Assembly (NCBI RefSeq): GCF_950295315.1
Contig: NW_026647260.1
Location: 1-64,000, forward strand
From: Erinaceus europaeus
Taxonomy: Eukaryota; Chordata; Mammalia; Eulipotyphla; Erinaceidae
Direction: 5' to 3'
DNA length: 64,000 nt
A program made the position numbers and the translations under genes. The first letter of the stretch is position 1. Every line of letters starts with the position of its first letter. The notes beneath the pieces were generated by a model that ran no database searches, was not told the DNA's origin, and saw only the letters and a list, made by a program, of their open reading frames with translations. Of this stretch, positions 1-10,999 are shown in pieces.

Positions 1-209
1 ACTAAAATCACCTAGCTTTCTATATGGGGGATTCCTAACTGAATCAACTTGGGGGACTATTCCTTCACAATCTGACCTAAAGAATTGTTGTAGATAATAA
101 TTTATCATTTTTCATTTAATCATTAATTTCATTTTCATTTAATCATTTTTGTACTAAACAATTGTTATATTCCTGTGCCATTGAAGAGAAAACCTAACCA
201 TCTCTTACA
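1..209 (-). mobile_element. LTR family A, partial (5' part on + strand cut by window start)
   Basis: The right edge ends CTAACCATCTCTTACA, matching the right edge of the reverse-oriented LTR at 15914-16322 and the inverted left edge of the LTR at 19549-19964. Shared internal phrases include TTGTACTAAACA and TGAAGAGAAAACCTAACC. The element is on the minus strand and runs off the left end of the window, so its full length and target duplication cannot be seen. A decayed L1 resumes directly to its right, which suggests the LTR landed inside that L1. Confidence 0.75.
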
Positions 210-1065
210 CTGCTTTTGCTGTACAGAAGCTTTTCAGTTTTATAGTCTTTTCCAGTGATTTATTATTTCTTTTTTTTTTAATCATTTTAAAAAATATTTA
301 TTTTATTTATTTATTCCCTTTTGTTGCCCTTGTTGTTTTATTGTTGTAGTTATTATTATTATTGTTGTTGTTGGATAGGTCAGAGAAATGGAGAGAGGGA
401 GGGGAAGACAGAGAGGAGGAGAGAAAGATAGACACCTGCAGACCTGCTTCACCGCCTGTGAAGTGACTCCCCTGCAGGTGGGGAGCCGGGGTTCGAACCG
501 GGATCCTTATGCTGGTCCTTGTGCTTTGCGCCACCTGCGCTTAGCCCGCTGCACTACAGCCTGACTCCCGATTTATTATTTCTTTTTGTTGTTTGACTCA
601 AGTCTTCAAAGACATTTCCAAAACAGATATCATGGAGTGTTCTGCTGATAATTTCTTCAATGTGTTTTGTGGCTTCTGACCTAAAATCGAGGTCTTTGAT
701 CCATTGTTAGTTGACTTTTGTCTGCAGTGACACAAGGGGGTCTTGTTTGATTTTCTGCCTCTGTCCACCTCTTTCCCCACCATGGTTTATTAAAGAGACT
801 TTCCTTTCCTCAGTCAATGTCTGTGCCCTGTTGTCATAGATTAACTGCTCACGAATGTCACGGATATTTTTCTGGATTTTCTGTTCTCTTCAACTGATTT
901 GACTCTGTATTTTGTTCATGTATTTTGTTCACAGTTTTAATTATACTCTATAATATAAATACTGTAACATGTTTTGAAGTCAAGGAGAATGATTCTTCCA
1001 TTTTATTTCCTCCTCAGGATTATTTTGGCAACCTGAGTATTTTCTGGTTCTAGATAAGGGGGTTG
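210..1065 (-). mobile_element. Decayed L1 (LINE-1) ORF2 fragment, antisense, interrupted by a SINE
   Basis: The plus strand shows the familiar antisense L1 3' ORF2 wording: TTTGCTGTACAGAAGCTTTT at the left, then GACCTAAAATCGAGGTCTTTGATCC, a GGTTTATTAAAGAGACTTTCC block, and TTTTGAAGTCAAGGAGAATGATTCTTCC to the right. The element lies on the minus strand, is split by the SINE at 275-569, and carries many indels and stops. It cannot be active. This identification rests on the order of several recognisable blocks, not on an intact reading frame. Confidence 0.8.
275..569 (-). mobile_element. SINE-i (tRNA-derived hedgehog SINE)
   Basis: On the minus strand it starts GGGAGTCAGGCTGTAGTGCAG, has a B box of type GGTTCGAACCC, continues into the CCTGCAGGGGAGTC and GCAGGTGTCTATC blocks, and ends in an AAC/AAT-rich then A-rich tail. 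An 18-bp target duplication, GATTTATTATTTCTTTTT, flanks it at 257-274 and 570-587. It is inserted in the antisense L1. Confidence 0.93.
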
Positions 1066-1269
1066 TAAAAACAAAGTAGATTTTATAGTGTCACTGACAA
1101 ATGCGTTAATATTACCTATAATCTCTGAATAGCATGGGTAATGGAATATGTTGTGCCATAAAGTTATTTATAAAATAAGGCTATCTGTGAATACCTCTAG
1201 GATTAAGGTATTTACACTCAATAGTCAGCATCCAACAATCTACATATCAACAGATAAAACCTCCTCACA

Positions 1270-1535
1270 GGGCCACTGGCTGGAAGCCATTGAGTAGACA
1301 TCTGCCCCCTGACCCAGGGTGGCTCCTGACACCCTCCTTGACTCCGCTTCCCACAGACCCAGTTTGTACTTGACTCTCCATAACCCATGCTTTCCTGCCC
1401 AGCAAGAGCCAGGGCTCTCTCCCTACCGACAGGCCTCCCTCTGTCTCACCTGGGAGGCAGGTGGTTCCTTTAAACTGTCCACCCTGCCCTTCTCTTGGTG
1501 ACTATTTCTAACTTGTTTATTCCAATAAATTAAAA
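1270..1535 (+). repeat. Unclassified interspersed repeat, copy 1
   Basis: This block shares a clear sequence with 15365-15580: TTCCCACAGACCCAGTTT, a TGGGAGGCAGGTGGCTCCT-like stretch and CCACCCTGCCCTTCTCT, in the same order. It ends near an AATAAA hexamer (about 1524). It could be an LTR or the 3' end of an old retroelement. I do not recognise the family. An open frame across it (1319-1501) has no sign of being a gene. Confidence 0.5.
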
Positions 1536-1689
1536 ACAAGCAAATAAAAAAACTTTGTCATTGCCTCATTCTCTCTCCCTTATCCTGTGTGCATTGCCGG
1601 TCATAAGAAGGCAAAACATCTCTTCAGGGTTGTTTCTAGAAAAGTGGAGAAACATACAATAAACTAATATATATTTTTTCTTTTTTAAA

Positions 1690-1980
1690 TTTTTAAAATA
1701 TTTATTTATTTTCCCTTTTGTTGCCCTTTTTATTGTTGTTGTAGTTATTTTTGTTGTTGTTACTCATGTCGTCGTCTTTAGATAGGACAGAGAGAAATGG
1801 AGAGAGGAGGGGAAGACAGAGAGGGGGAGAGAAAGATAGAAACCTGCAGACTTGCTTCACCGCCCGTGAAGTGATTCCCCTGCAGGTGGGGAGCCCTGGG
1901 CTCGAACCAGGTGCAATCCTTATGAGGGTCCCTGCGCTTTGCGCCAAATGCACCTAACCCGCTGCACTACCGCTCGACCC
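1690..1980 (-). mobile_element. SINE-i, antisense
   Basis: It has the same order of blocks as the SINE at 275-569: TTATTTATTTTCCCTTTTGTTGCC at the left on the plus strand, then the purine-rich GGAGAGAGGAGGGGAAGACAGAGAGG block, CCTGCAGGTGGGGAGCC, and a CGCTGCACTACCG A-box region at the right. An imperfect target duplication (AAACTAATAT left, AAACTGATAT right) supports the boundaries. Confidence 0.9.
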
Positions 1981-2084
1981 CAAACTGATATTTTTAAAGG
2001 CAGGACAGAAATGATAAAAGTCAGCCAGACCTTAAATTTCATATTACTTGTAGGTATACTTGAGCCTCCCTGTCTATTTTGAAG

Positions 2085-2205
2085 ATTCATGTATTTTTAT
2101 TTTAAGCAAGAGAGAGCACTGTTGGGCTCTGACTTGTGTTGGTGCAGGGGAGAGAACCTGCAGCCTCCAGGCCTAAGGCATCCAAGGCTGTTTCTGCTTG
2201 TGCTC
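2085..2205 (+). mobile_element. Old SINE-iii-like fragment
   Basis: AGAGAGCACTGTTGGGCTCTG followed by GGTGCAGGGGAGAGAACCTG and a CCTCAGGCAT-like element resembles the SINE-iii core (AGAGCACTGCTCAGCTCTGG ... GGATTGAACCTGGGACTTC ... GCCTCAGGCAT). It is strongly decayed. Confidence 0.45.
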
Positions 2206-2593
2206 TTTGCTCACATCTCTCAAGGAATTTGCTTCCTCTGTGTTGCTGAAATTTGGCAAAAATTCCCATCCTGTTCTTCTGACCTTCCTGTGTCACCCTA
2301 GTAGTCCTGATCCTAGTCATTTGTTTCTTCTTTTCTGGCCAGTGTGCTAAGAGGTTTGTCAATGGTATTGGTATCTGAAAGGACCATATTTTAGTTTCAC
2401 TGATCTAGTCTAGTTTCTAGTGGGGCTTCCCTGCAGCCCTACGATTCATCCCTATCCACACAGGTGTACTCTCTCACCTACTATGATGAAGAAGGGAATA
2501 AAATGTCAGGCTGACTTGCTTTGTTTATTTCACTAATGAGAAGACAGAAATATGTATATTCAGATTAAAAAAAACAAATGAAAATACTAATGA

Positions 2594-2815
2594 GGGGCCA
2601 GGTGGTGGTTCACCCAGTAGTTTGCACAAGACCTGGGTTCAAGCCTCCAGTCCTCACTTGTAGTGAGGAAGCTTCACAAGCAATGGAACAGTGCTGCAAG
2701 TGCCTCTCCTTCTCTCTCTCTCTCTCCCTCCCCCCTCCAAACATGTGACCTCTGCAAACAATGGCGTCATGAAGGCACTGAACCCTAGTATTAATCCTAG
2801 TGACTATGCATTTTA
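2594..2815 (+). mobile_element. SINE-ii (GGGGCCAGGTGGTGG family)
   Basis: It begins GGGGCCAGGTGGTGGTTCACC, followed by a CAAGACCTGGGTTCAAGCC B-box-like element, GAAGCTTCACAAGCAATGGA and a (TCTC)n stretch, which is the SINE-ii order. The tail is degenerate. Confidence 0.8.
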
Positions 2816-3600
2816 AAACAGTATCAGTAAAAATACTGTTGTCAGCTTTAGCTTTATATCTGAAGATCTTTTAAGCTACAGTCTAAAGTTTGGGCAAACA
2901 GTCTTCAAATTACCATCTTACTCATAGTTTCTAATTAAGCTTGAAGTTCCTTCCTTGACTTCTGGGTTATTTAGAAATGTAATGCTGCATTTCTTACATG
3001 TGATGACTTTTTCCATATTTTTGCCTTTGTCAACTGATTTGATTATCATGATCAAAAGCATGTCTCTCTGAATTGCTGCAAATAAAGAAGTGCATTTGGC
3101 AGTGGGTGGGGCTATCCACAAACCCTGGGTCCTTCAGAGTGGGGAGTTCCCAGGTCTCTGGGGGGTGTTCCCCCACAACCATCACAGAAGGCTTTCAGTG
3201 ATATGCCCATAGTCTAGATCCCATGGGAAGCTTTTACAAGCTCCTACTCTCAGAAGCTCCACTGGAATTTCTGAATATTCTAGCAGTTTAATCTGATCTT
3301 TTATACCCCCTTGGCTAAAAATCAGCTTGGTGCTTTATGTTATCTGACTTAACCTCTGGACTAAATCAACTTGGTCCAAACTGGTAAACAAATTACTTTT
3401 AATTACTGAGCAGCTTGAAATAATTTAGCAATTTTCATTCAGAATATGAAAAAGATGGGATACGTGTTGTTACAGCTGAAAACTAGTATGGAATCAGAAA
3501 ATCTAAGAACAAAAATAATCCTTAGCAGACATGAGAATATTACATCTCAACCCTGAAGACATGTTTTGCCTTCTAGTGACAGCAATGCATATGGATTCAT
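2816..3600. other. No recognisable feature
   Basis: About 0.8 kb of AT-rich sequence with no convincing open frame, no SINE head or tail and no LTR termini that I can pair. The short minus-strand frame at 2918-3121 has no recognisable motif. Confidence 0.5.
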
Positions 3601-3629
3601 GGGGAGAGAAAGATACTTACAAAGTTTTT

Positions 3630-4050
3630 GTTATTTTTTAAAGTTTATTGAAATAAAAAGAAGTCAGGAAATGATATTTAAAATATCCCCCTCAATATGA
3701 GACTTTGGTGCTCTCTGTATTTTCCAGTTCGCAGCCTGCAGAGAGAATGTGTCACTGACGGGCCCAGGGCTGCAGTGTTGAGCCATTCCTTGTTCTTGTG
3801 TATTTCATTCCAAAGTGCAAATTGATACAGGTCTGAAAAGTGTTTCCTGTGATGGGTGTGGAGCATCAGTACCACAGTTGCCATGTGGTCTGGAAGCACA
3901 GCTTTGCAGCTCAGTACCCTGAATTAGTGTTCCTCTCATGGGGTACACCCTGACATCTGAAAGAGAAGCAGGACATGCGCCTAAAGCAGGGAATGAGTAG
4001 TGGACACCCGTAAGCATGGACCTTCACATACACTGGGTCGGCAGTGTGTA
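3630..4050 (-). pseudogene. Possible retrocopy or 3' end of a retroelement, unidentified
   Basis: Read on the minus strand, the region ends with an AATAAA hexamer (plus-strand TTTATT at 3644-3649) followed by an A-rich stretch, like a decayed poly(A) tail. Three overlapping minus-strand frames (4114 to 3678) run through it without a single continuous frame. I do not recognise a protein. It may be a frameshifted processed copy of an mRNA, or just the tail of an old LINE. Confidence 0.25.
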
Positions 4051-4224
4051 GTGCGGCCACTGCAAAGAGTGCTCTCATGAGTGTGTGCTGTGCTCCTTGT
4101 GTCAGCCTGCACAACAGTGCTCCCAGTGCCCTCTCTCCTCTGTTTCCCTCTTCCCTTCAGTGTCTATTCCACTCAGTGTTCTCCCTCCCCGTGTTGCTCT
4201 GTCCTCAGTGCACCCTCTCCTCAG

Positions 4225-4450
4225 TGTTACCCTCACCCCTGAGAGACCATCTGTTTCTCTCAGAGACCCCCTACCCTCAGAAACCCTCCATATCCCTCCC
4301 CTCAGAGACCCTCCATCAGTGTCCCCACCTCAGAGACCTTCCATGCCCCTTGACTTCAGAGACCCTGCATGTCCCTCACTTCAGAGATGCTTCCTCCATG
4401 TCCCTCCCCTCAGCGACTCTCCATCATGTCCCCATCTCAGAGACCTGGGC
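4225..4450 (+). repeat. Minisatellite with CTCAGAGACCCTCCAT core
   Basis: About nine imperfect copies of a 17-32-bp unit built around CTCAGAGACC, with cores near 4228, 4260, 4277, 4303, 4330, 4356, 4380, 4410 and 4436. The lack of stops leaves two long overlapping open frames (4044-4478 and 4085-4468). They are composed of repeated Ser/Leu/Pro/Arg words and are not evidence for a gene. Confidence 0.75.
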
Positions 4451-4794
4451 TATCACCTCTGGCCTTAGTCTCTCATGAGACCAAGCATGAGTTGGGTTGG
4501 AGCTGGTCAGGTTGAGGAGTGGGGTCAGTCAGTTATTAGGTGTAGATAAGGGCTGGAAGCAGTCTGAACCCTTATTGATACCCCCCCCATCCACCCCTAG
4601 GCCTCCATCATGGAGAAACCCTCCTGGGTCTCACTTGAGAGAAGGCACCCAGCTATCCCCTAGCAGAGTGTGGGGGCTACTTGAGTCTGGAGAGCTCTGA
4701 AGTGGGGGAGTCCTCGTTTGAGTATAGGGGGACTCTCCCACAAAAACAGTGCAGGGAGCTTAAGGTCCCACTTGAGGTAATTCATGTAATTAAT

Positions 4795-4925
4795 TTTAAT
4801 TGATTATTTTATTTTTACTAGAGCCCTGCTCAGCTGGCTGATGGTGATATGGGGGGTTGAACCTGGGACCTCAGAGCATCAGTCTTAAGAGTCTCTGCAA
4901 AGCCATTATGTGGTCTCCACAGCCA
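4795..4925 (+). mobile_element. SINE-iii copy
   Basis: It contains AGAGCCCTGCTCAGCTGGCTGATGG, GGGGGTTGAACCTGGGACCTC and AGAGTCTCTGCAAAGCCATTATG, in the order expected for SINE-iii. The left side is an ATTATTTTATTTTTACT stretch. Confidence 0.75.
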
Positions 4926-5400
4926 TGCTTTCCTCCCTTCCTCTCTGTCTCTTTCTCTAGCCTGTCTCTTTCACTGGCAGGCATTGGGAGGCACTGAAAA
5001 TCAGGAGTCCCACCCATAGCAGCTTCAGATGAGTAGGGAGAAGGGGAAGGGGAAGCACCTGCAACCCTGCTCTTCCCCTGAGGAAACCCCCTCTTGAAGT
5101 TAACTTGGGGCTTGAACCCAGATCCTTGCCAAAGATGATACGCACACTTTACCATGTGAGCCAACACCTGCCCTTCTAACTTGTTCTTACAAATAGCAGG
5201 ATGAGCATCTTTGGGCAGAAAGCATTTCAAACTTTTGAAAATGATTCATTTAGGGTTGCTGTCTGTATTTTAAATACCTTTGGTTGTGAATGTACTATAG
5301 GTATATTTATGAAAGTTGTAAAAGAGGTGAATTTAAAAAGAAAACTGGTATTATCATCATAATGGTTATGAACTAATCCATAATGTGGGGCTTTCTAAAT
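4926..5400. other. Decayed SINE-like sequence, otherwise nothing
   Basis: At 5040-5165 there is a decayed antisense SINE-like stretch (AAGCACCTGCAACCCTGC, then TTGAACCCAGATCCTTGCC and CACACTTTACCATGTGAGCC). The rest to 5400 shows no feature. Confidence 0.45.
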
Positions 5401-7737
5401 CCCTGAGAATATTCTAAGCACATTGACAGCCTCTGTGCACATGCTGCCCAGCTGCTGCTGTGAGGTGGTGCTGGCCAGCCTGCCTGGTGCTGTGTTCTCT
5501 GCTGCAGCAGGGCTCTGGGACATCATGGGAGAAGCTGTTTAGGTCCCTGGTATTTCCATGGCATCCTTCTCTCTACACAGACCACTGGATCTTGACATTG
5601 TACTGAAGTATCCAGGGCAGCAGGAGAGGCAGTGGGGCTGTGATTTTCACTGGAAGCTCTTTATTCTGCAAATGGAGTCGTACATCTTCACTGAGTCTTT
5701 CAGTGGTATTCTTGTGAGTGTCTGGGAAAATCAGGTGTCTTTTGCTGTGTGCCTCAGAACACATTTCCTGGCAGTGTTGATGATACAGAATCAAAGCCTC
5801 ATGCACAGGAAATCACAGCCAGGAAGGACCTGTCTTCAAGGCCTGAAGGAATCTGGAGCGTGCATGCAGAGCTACCTTGCATCACAGGCTCATGAATGAT
5901 CTGTCTGGGAATCTCTCTGAGTGGGATGTGTGGACTCCTGGACACCACCTGTCCCCCTGTGAGAGGCCACAGGAGCAGATATCTTAGCAGAATCCAGAAG
6001 GTAGGTGTAAGGGGGCCAGGATGACCAATCATCTGTTATTAGCAGGCAGAGTTTCCCCAAAACAAATAATCAGACAAACCAAAACAGCTCTGCTTGAGAA
6101 CTTGGTGGTCTTTGTTTTGGGATAACAGATGCTTTTCATAAAAACAGGCCCTTTGTTGTTCTCATTGGGTTCTTTTAAAATGATAAAAGCCCTTTGCTTT
6201 GACTTTGGTTTCCAGCACAGTCAACATAGTAGGTATGACCTCCTCCAGTATTCTCAGAGATCCTAAAGAGAACAGACTTCTGCAATCTGGAGTCTGGAGC
6301 AATGAACTGAGAGGCTGGAGGAGGCTCAGCAGGCAGCATGAAAGTGACCGGCCAGGCTCCTGCCTCTGAGTTTTGGGAGGTGCACAAGAGTCCTGAGGTG
6401 ACAGTGTCTGGGTAGCTCCAGGTGAGCTGTCCTCACCCAGCACTGTATGGAGATTCCCTGGGTGTGGAGTGGCTCTGGGTGGGAACTCTGAAGTTTGGAC
6501 ACCCATGGCCAGGGTGGGAGGCTGGGAAGTGGACAGCCCTCAGGCTCTTTACTGCTCTCCCTTTGCCACACATATCCCTGCAAACACAGACTCCTGGTAC
6601 TTAGCAGAGATATGGAGACTAGACCCATCCTATAGCAGAGAAACTAGTCCTTAGCCATGGGAGAAGATGTCCCAGCTTAGCTAAGCATCTCCTGCTCTGT
6701 CTTAGTTTTTTCCTCTCATATTTCTCTCTTCCTTCTTCCTTCTCTCTCTCTCTCTCTTCTCATTTTCCTCCTCCTCCTTTTCCTTCATCATAGCAGTGCT
6801 CAGCTATGTTGGATAATAGTAGTGCAGGGGGTTGAATTTGGGGCTTTTGGGCCTCAGACAAGAGAGTCTCTTTGCATATCCATTCTGCTGTGTCCTCGGT
6901 CATGCAAAGCCATATGTAGGGCTTCTTGGCTAGCTCTTGACTTCCTGGGTGTCTGTACATAGCTTGTAGATGTGGGTTGCTACCTAACAGCTCTGCTGAG
7001 AGATTAGAGGACATGAGTTGTCAGCAGCTGCACACACACACACGTTATTAGTAAGAGCTTTGCAGGAGGTTTGGGTGCTGTGGTCTCTTTCAGCCTTGAT
7101 TTCTACCTTGTATCTGTCTGTTCAATATTTTATTTATTCGTTCATTTATCTTACCAGAATGACCAAGATAGAATGATACACACAGAGAGCTACCAGAGCA
7201 CTGCTCAGCTCTGGCTTTTGGTGGTGCTGGGGATTGCACCTGGAACTCTGGAGCCTCAGGCATGTAAGTCTTTTTTTGCACAGCTGTTATGCTGTCTCCC
7301 GGATAGCTGCCTGACTCTCTGTAAAGCATGAATAGAGTGTACATATACATATAATTATTAAAGGACAAACAGAGCACCCATACCAGCAGTAAGGCCCAGA
7401 AGGGATGGGAATCAGACTGCAACTTCACAGACACAAATCTTACTGGCCATCACTGAGCTTCTACAAAAGTATACAGTAGTCACATCAAGGCTCATTTAAG
7501 GATTTTTGAGCAATGTATTTCATTGTAACTCAGAATTATCACATATTTCTCTGATTCTCTTTTCATAAGCTCTTTCCCACATGCATGGACCAGGTTTTCA
7601 CATTTGAAAAATAAACAATATTTTGCTGGTTTCTGTGTTTAAAATATCACCCTTATTGTGTCAATCATTACAAAGAGCTTGTCTATTTGTTTTCAAGTCT
7701 TAACTTATTTTTGCTAGTCATATATTTTCTTTCTGCT

Positions 7738-8070
7738 ATGTCCTCAGTCATGCAAAGCCAGAGTTAGGGCTTCCTGACTAGCTTCCGACCTCCTGGGTGT
7801 CTGTGGGTAGCTTGTAGATGAGGGTGGCTGCCTAGCAGCTCTGCTGAGAGATAAGAGGACATGAATTGTGAGCAGCCACACACACAGATACCTGCCTGAC
7901 TCTCTCTAAATAATTATAATGAAGGTGCATATATAGATATCAAAGATAAATAGGGCACCCATACCAGCAGTCAGGCCCAGAAGAGATGGAAATCAGATCT
8001 GCAACTTCACAGACATAAATCTTGCTGGTCATCACTAATCTTTTACAAAAGTATACAGTAGTCACAGAAA
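7738..8070 (+). repeat. Partial duplication inside E1
   Basis: The text from GTCCTCAGTCATGCAAAGCC through TCTGCTGAGAGATAAGAGGACATGA, and later ACCCATACCAGCAGTCAGGCC to AAAGTATACAGTAGTCAC, repeats 6890-7030 and 7300-7480. The SINE-iii-derived stretch present at 7040-7300 is missing from this second copy. The local tandem duplication is therefore followed by an internal loss, or predates an insertion. Confidence 0.8.
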
Positions 8071-8127
8071 TTTACAGAAATCTTAACTTCCATAAACAGT
8101 TAAATATCAGGAAATTCCTGAAGCAGT

Positions 8128-8426
8128 TTTTTATTTTTAAATATTTATTTATATATTTTCCCTTTTGTTTCCTTTTTTATTTTTGTTGTAGTTATTGTTG
8201 TTGGAGTTATTATTGATGTCATTGTTGTTGGATAGGACAGAAAGAAATAGAGAGAGATGGGGAAGACAGAGAGGGGGAGAGAAAGATAGACACCTGCAGA
8301 CCTGCTTCACTGCCAGTGAAACGACTCCCCTGCAAGTGGGGAGCCAGGGACTGGAACCAGGATCCTTACGCTGTCCTTGTGCTTTGCACCACGTGTGCTT
8401 AATCCGCTGCACTACTGCCCAACTCG
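8128..8426 (-). mobile_element. SINE-i inserted in E1
   Basis: An antisense SINE-i with all blocks present (CCTGCAAGTGGGGAGCC, ACCAGGATCCTTACGC, CGCTGCACTACTGCCC). An 11-bp target duplication CCTGAAGCAGT flanks it (8117-8127 and 8427-8437). The empty-site sequence, TTCCTGAAGCAG, is the equivalent of TTTTTGAAGCAGCCCT in the array units. Confidence 0.93.
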
Positions 8427-9460
8427 CCTGAAGCAGTCTTTATAAACTGTCTGCCTTAATGATTCTGCCTTAGTTTGATCTCCCTGTAGCTTCTTTTCAT
8501 TTTTTTTTTTGTACAGATCCTTCCTAGATCATGCCCATTTTGTTTTTCAGATATCCCATGTGAGGCATTTTCTTCTCTTCAAATGTCTTTGATTTTAAAT
8601 TGATAGTGTCTTTAGGTGCACAAAAGTTTTCCTTGTTAAGAAAGTAAACATTGTCTTACAATATTCATTATATTGAAATTAAATGAAAAATGGATTTGAA
8701 ATTCAGTCTTAAATAATTATCTCCAATTACATTTTACTTTAGAGTTGTTTTTTTTTTTTTAATCTAAGTAATTTTCGTTGGGTTATAGTCAACAGTAAAA
8801 TACAGTGGTTTGTACACGTGTAACACTTTTCATTTTTCCACATAACAATATATCCCCCCATAAGTCCTCTGCCATCAGGTTCCAGGGCCTGAACATTCCC
8901 CATCTACTCCAGAGCTTGGTTGGTGTTTATAATATGAAGACTGCTTCAGGAATTTCCTGACATTAAATATTTATGAGAGTTAATATTTCTGTAGAATAAA
9001 AGAAAATTAATGCCTATCAAAAATAAGTTAGACTAGAAAGCAAATAGTCAAGCTCTGTGCAATACAGGTTGGTGCAATACAACCTGTCCAAGTTGTGTTT
9101 TCCTTTCTGGAACCATATATATATGTAAATGTATATTGTTCATCACTGTTTTTTCTTATTTCAGGCTGAAATTTTTTCTGTTAGATTACTCCCCCTACCC
9201 CCACACACTCACATGCCAATGGAGAGAAGAGAGATAGAGGGAGACCACAGCACAGAAGCCTGCCTCAGTGTTACAAAGGAAGTTCACTATGCACAAGTAG
9301 CTCTGCATGCATGAATGCCACATAGGATTCACAAGGCAGTTGTTCTTCCCCTAAGGTGTTCCACAACTTGGCTCTTTCCATTCCTATGCTTTCTGTAATT
9401 TTCTGGGAAGACTGCATTGGCAGTGGCTGAATGGGAGCTCAGCTGCATTCTGCTGTGTGT

Positions 9461-9721
9461 CCACAAGGCGCAGCAAACCCTGTAGCTGTGTATAAGCATT
9501 TTGTGGACTGAGGCGAGCTCAGACTTTGTCCACCATGTATGTCAAGGTTTGAAATGCACATAGGATTCCCAAAAATGTTTGTTCTTTCCTTTATGGTGTG
9601 GTGCTCCTCCATTTGGCTACACAAGTTGATGGGATTTCTCTTTTTGTATGGTAAGACTCCATTGGGAGTTTCTGAATTTCTGTCCTCTGCTGCATTCTTC
9701 TGTGTGTCTACAAGAGTGCAG
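9461..9721 (+). promoter_or_regulatory. Degenerate CTCF-like pair of E1
   Basis: CCACAAGGCGCAG at 9461-9473 has lost one base from the array version CCACAAGGTGGCAG. CTACAAGAGTGCAG near 9708 carries two changes from CCACAAGAGGGCAG. Position, orientation and about 247-bp spacing are those of the intact pairs, which identifies both as remnants. Binding is unlikely for either as they stand. Confidence 0.6.
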
Positions 9722-9744
9722 CAAAATACCAGGACCGAAACTCC

Positions 9745-10560
9745 AGGGACACTGGCCAATAAGATTGCTGGCAGGATTTCTGGGCAGGCCCAAAAGACTC
9801 TGGCCTATCAGAACGCAGATATTGGCCTGAGGGTGGGCCTCAGACGGAAACCCACCAATGAGAGCCCAGATACTGGCTTTGGTGCTGTGTTTGTGGAAAC
9901 AAGCCAATCAGAGTTCAGTGGAAGGGTATTACAGCTGCTGTCCAATGAGTGTGGACGGCCCTTGAGACCTCTGGGCAATCACTGACCAAGAGCGGTGACC
10001 TTCCTGGGCATGCCCTGAGAACTGGCCTATCAGAGCACAGGCATTAGCCTGAGGGCTAACCTCAGAATGAGGCCCACTAATGAGGGATGAGATTTGCAGC
10101 TTAGAGGGCATGTTAATGGAAAAAAGCCAATTAGAGTCCAGCACAGGAGCCTGGGGGGGGGGGGTGGGCCTTACAGATGGTGCCCAATGAGCATGTAGGG
10201 AGGACTCTGCGGGCAGGTTTTTAGTTTGATGGCCAATCACGGTCTAGGAGCACTGACCTTCATGGGCGTGACCTAAGAACACTGGCCAATTAGATTGCCA
10301 GCAGGTGTCCTGGGCATGCACCAAGATTCAGGCCCATCAGTGCAGGGGCAGCAGCCTGTGGGCGGACCTTATGAAGGAAACCTGCTATTGAGAGCCCAGA
10401 AATGGATTTTTTTGGCTGTGTTTACGCAAACTGCAAATCTGCAAATTGAGACCAGATGTAGGGCCTCAGGGGTGGGCTTTATAGGTGCTGTCCAATGACC
10501 TTGTGGGGAGGGCACTGTGGGCTGTCCTTGAGATTGATGGAAAACTAAAGAACAGGAGCA
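9745..10560 (+). promoter_or_regulatory. CCAAT array of E1 (degenerate)
   Basis: A succession of GCCAATAAG, CCTATCAG, ACCAATGAG, GCCAATCAG, TCCAATGAG, GCAATCAC, CCTATCAG, GCCAATTAG, CCCAATGAG, GCCAATCACG and GCCAATTAG at roughly 50-bp steps, with GGGCGTG and GTGGGCGG words between them. The order of CCAAT and CCTAT variants is the one seen in the U1-U4 arrays. The two arrays are therefore homologous. Confidence 0.8.
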
Positions 10561-10750
10561 CTGACCTCCCTGATGGCAGAGGTAGGTAGCATTAAGTGTA
10601 TGCAAAGAGGCTCATGCCTGAGGCACCAAGTCCCAGATTAAGTTCCCCATACCATCATAAACTAGGTCTGAGCAATGCTGGGGGGGGGGGGACGAGAAGA
10701 CAGAAAAGGGGAAAGCTCCTGCAGAAGAACATAGGAATTCTCTCCCCCTC

Positions 10751-10778
10751 CTTTTTTTTTTTTTTTTTTTTTTTTTTG
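10751..10778. repeat. Poly(T) tract
   Basis: An uninterrupted run of about 28 T. It lies just before a block (10780-10990) that recurs at 28975-29230 near the end of E2. Confidence 0.9.
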
Positions 10779-10999
10779 GTAAGGTGTTTATTTACTAGTG
10801 GGGGTGGTGATATGGGGCAGAGGAGAGAGAGCCAGAACTTCATCCTGCCACATATCATGGAGATGCAGTGCCAGGGATTAAACTGAGGACAGCCTATTTC
10901 TAAGTCTAAAGCTCACATGCTTGCTTGCTTTATTGCATTATTTAAATAAGCTGTCACTGTAGCTTTGTGCCTGCACAATTCCAAATGATCCTGCTGGAT

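Noticed and set aside
275..569. tRNA gene suggested by A-box and B-box sequences
   Set aside because: The boxes belong to tRNA-derived SINEs: the cloverleaf is not closed, there is a long SINE body and tail, and target duplications flank the elements.
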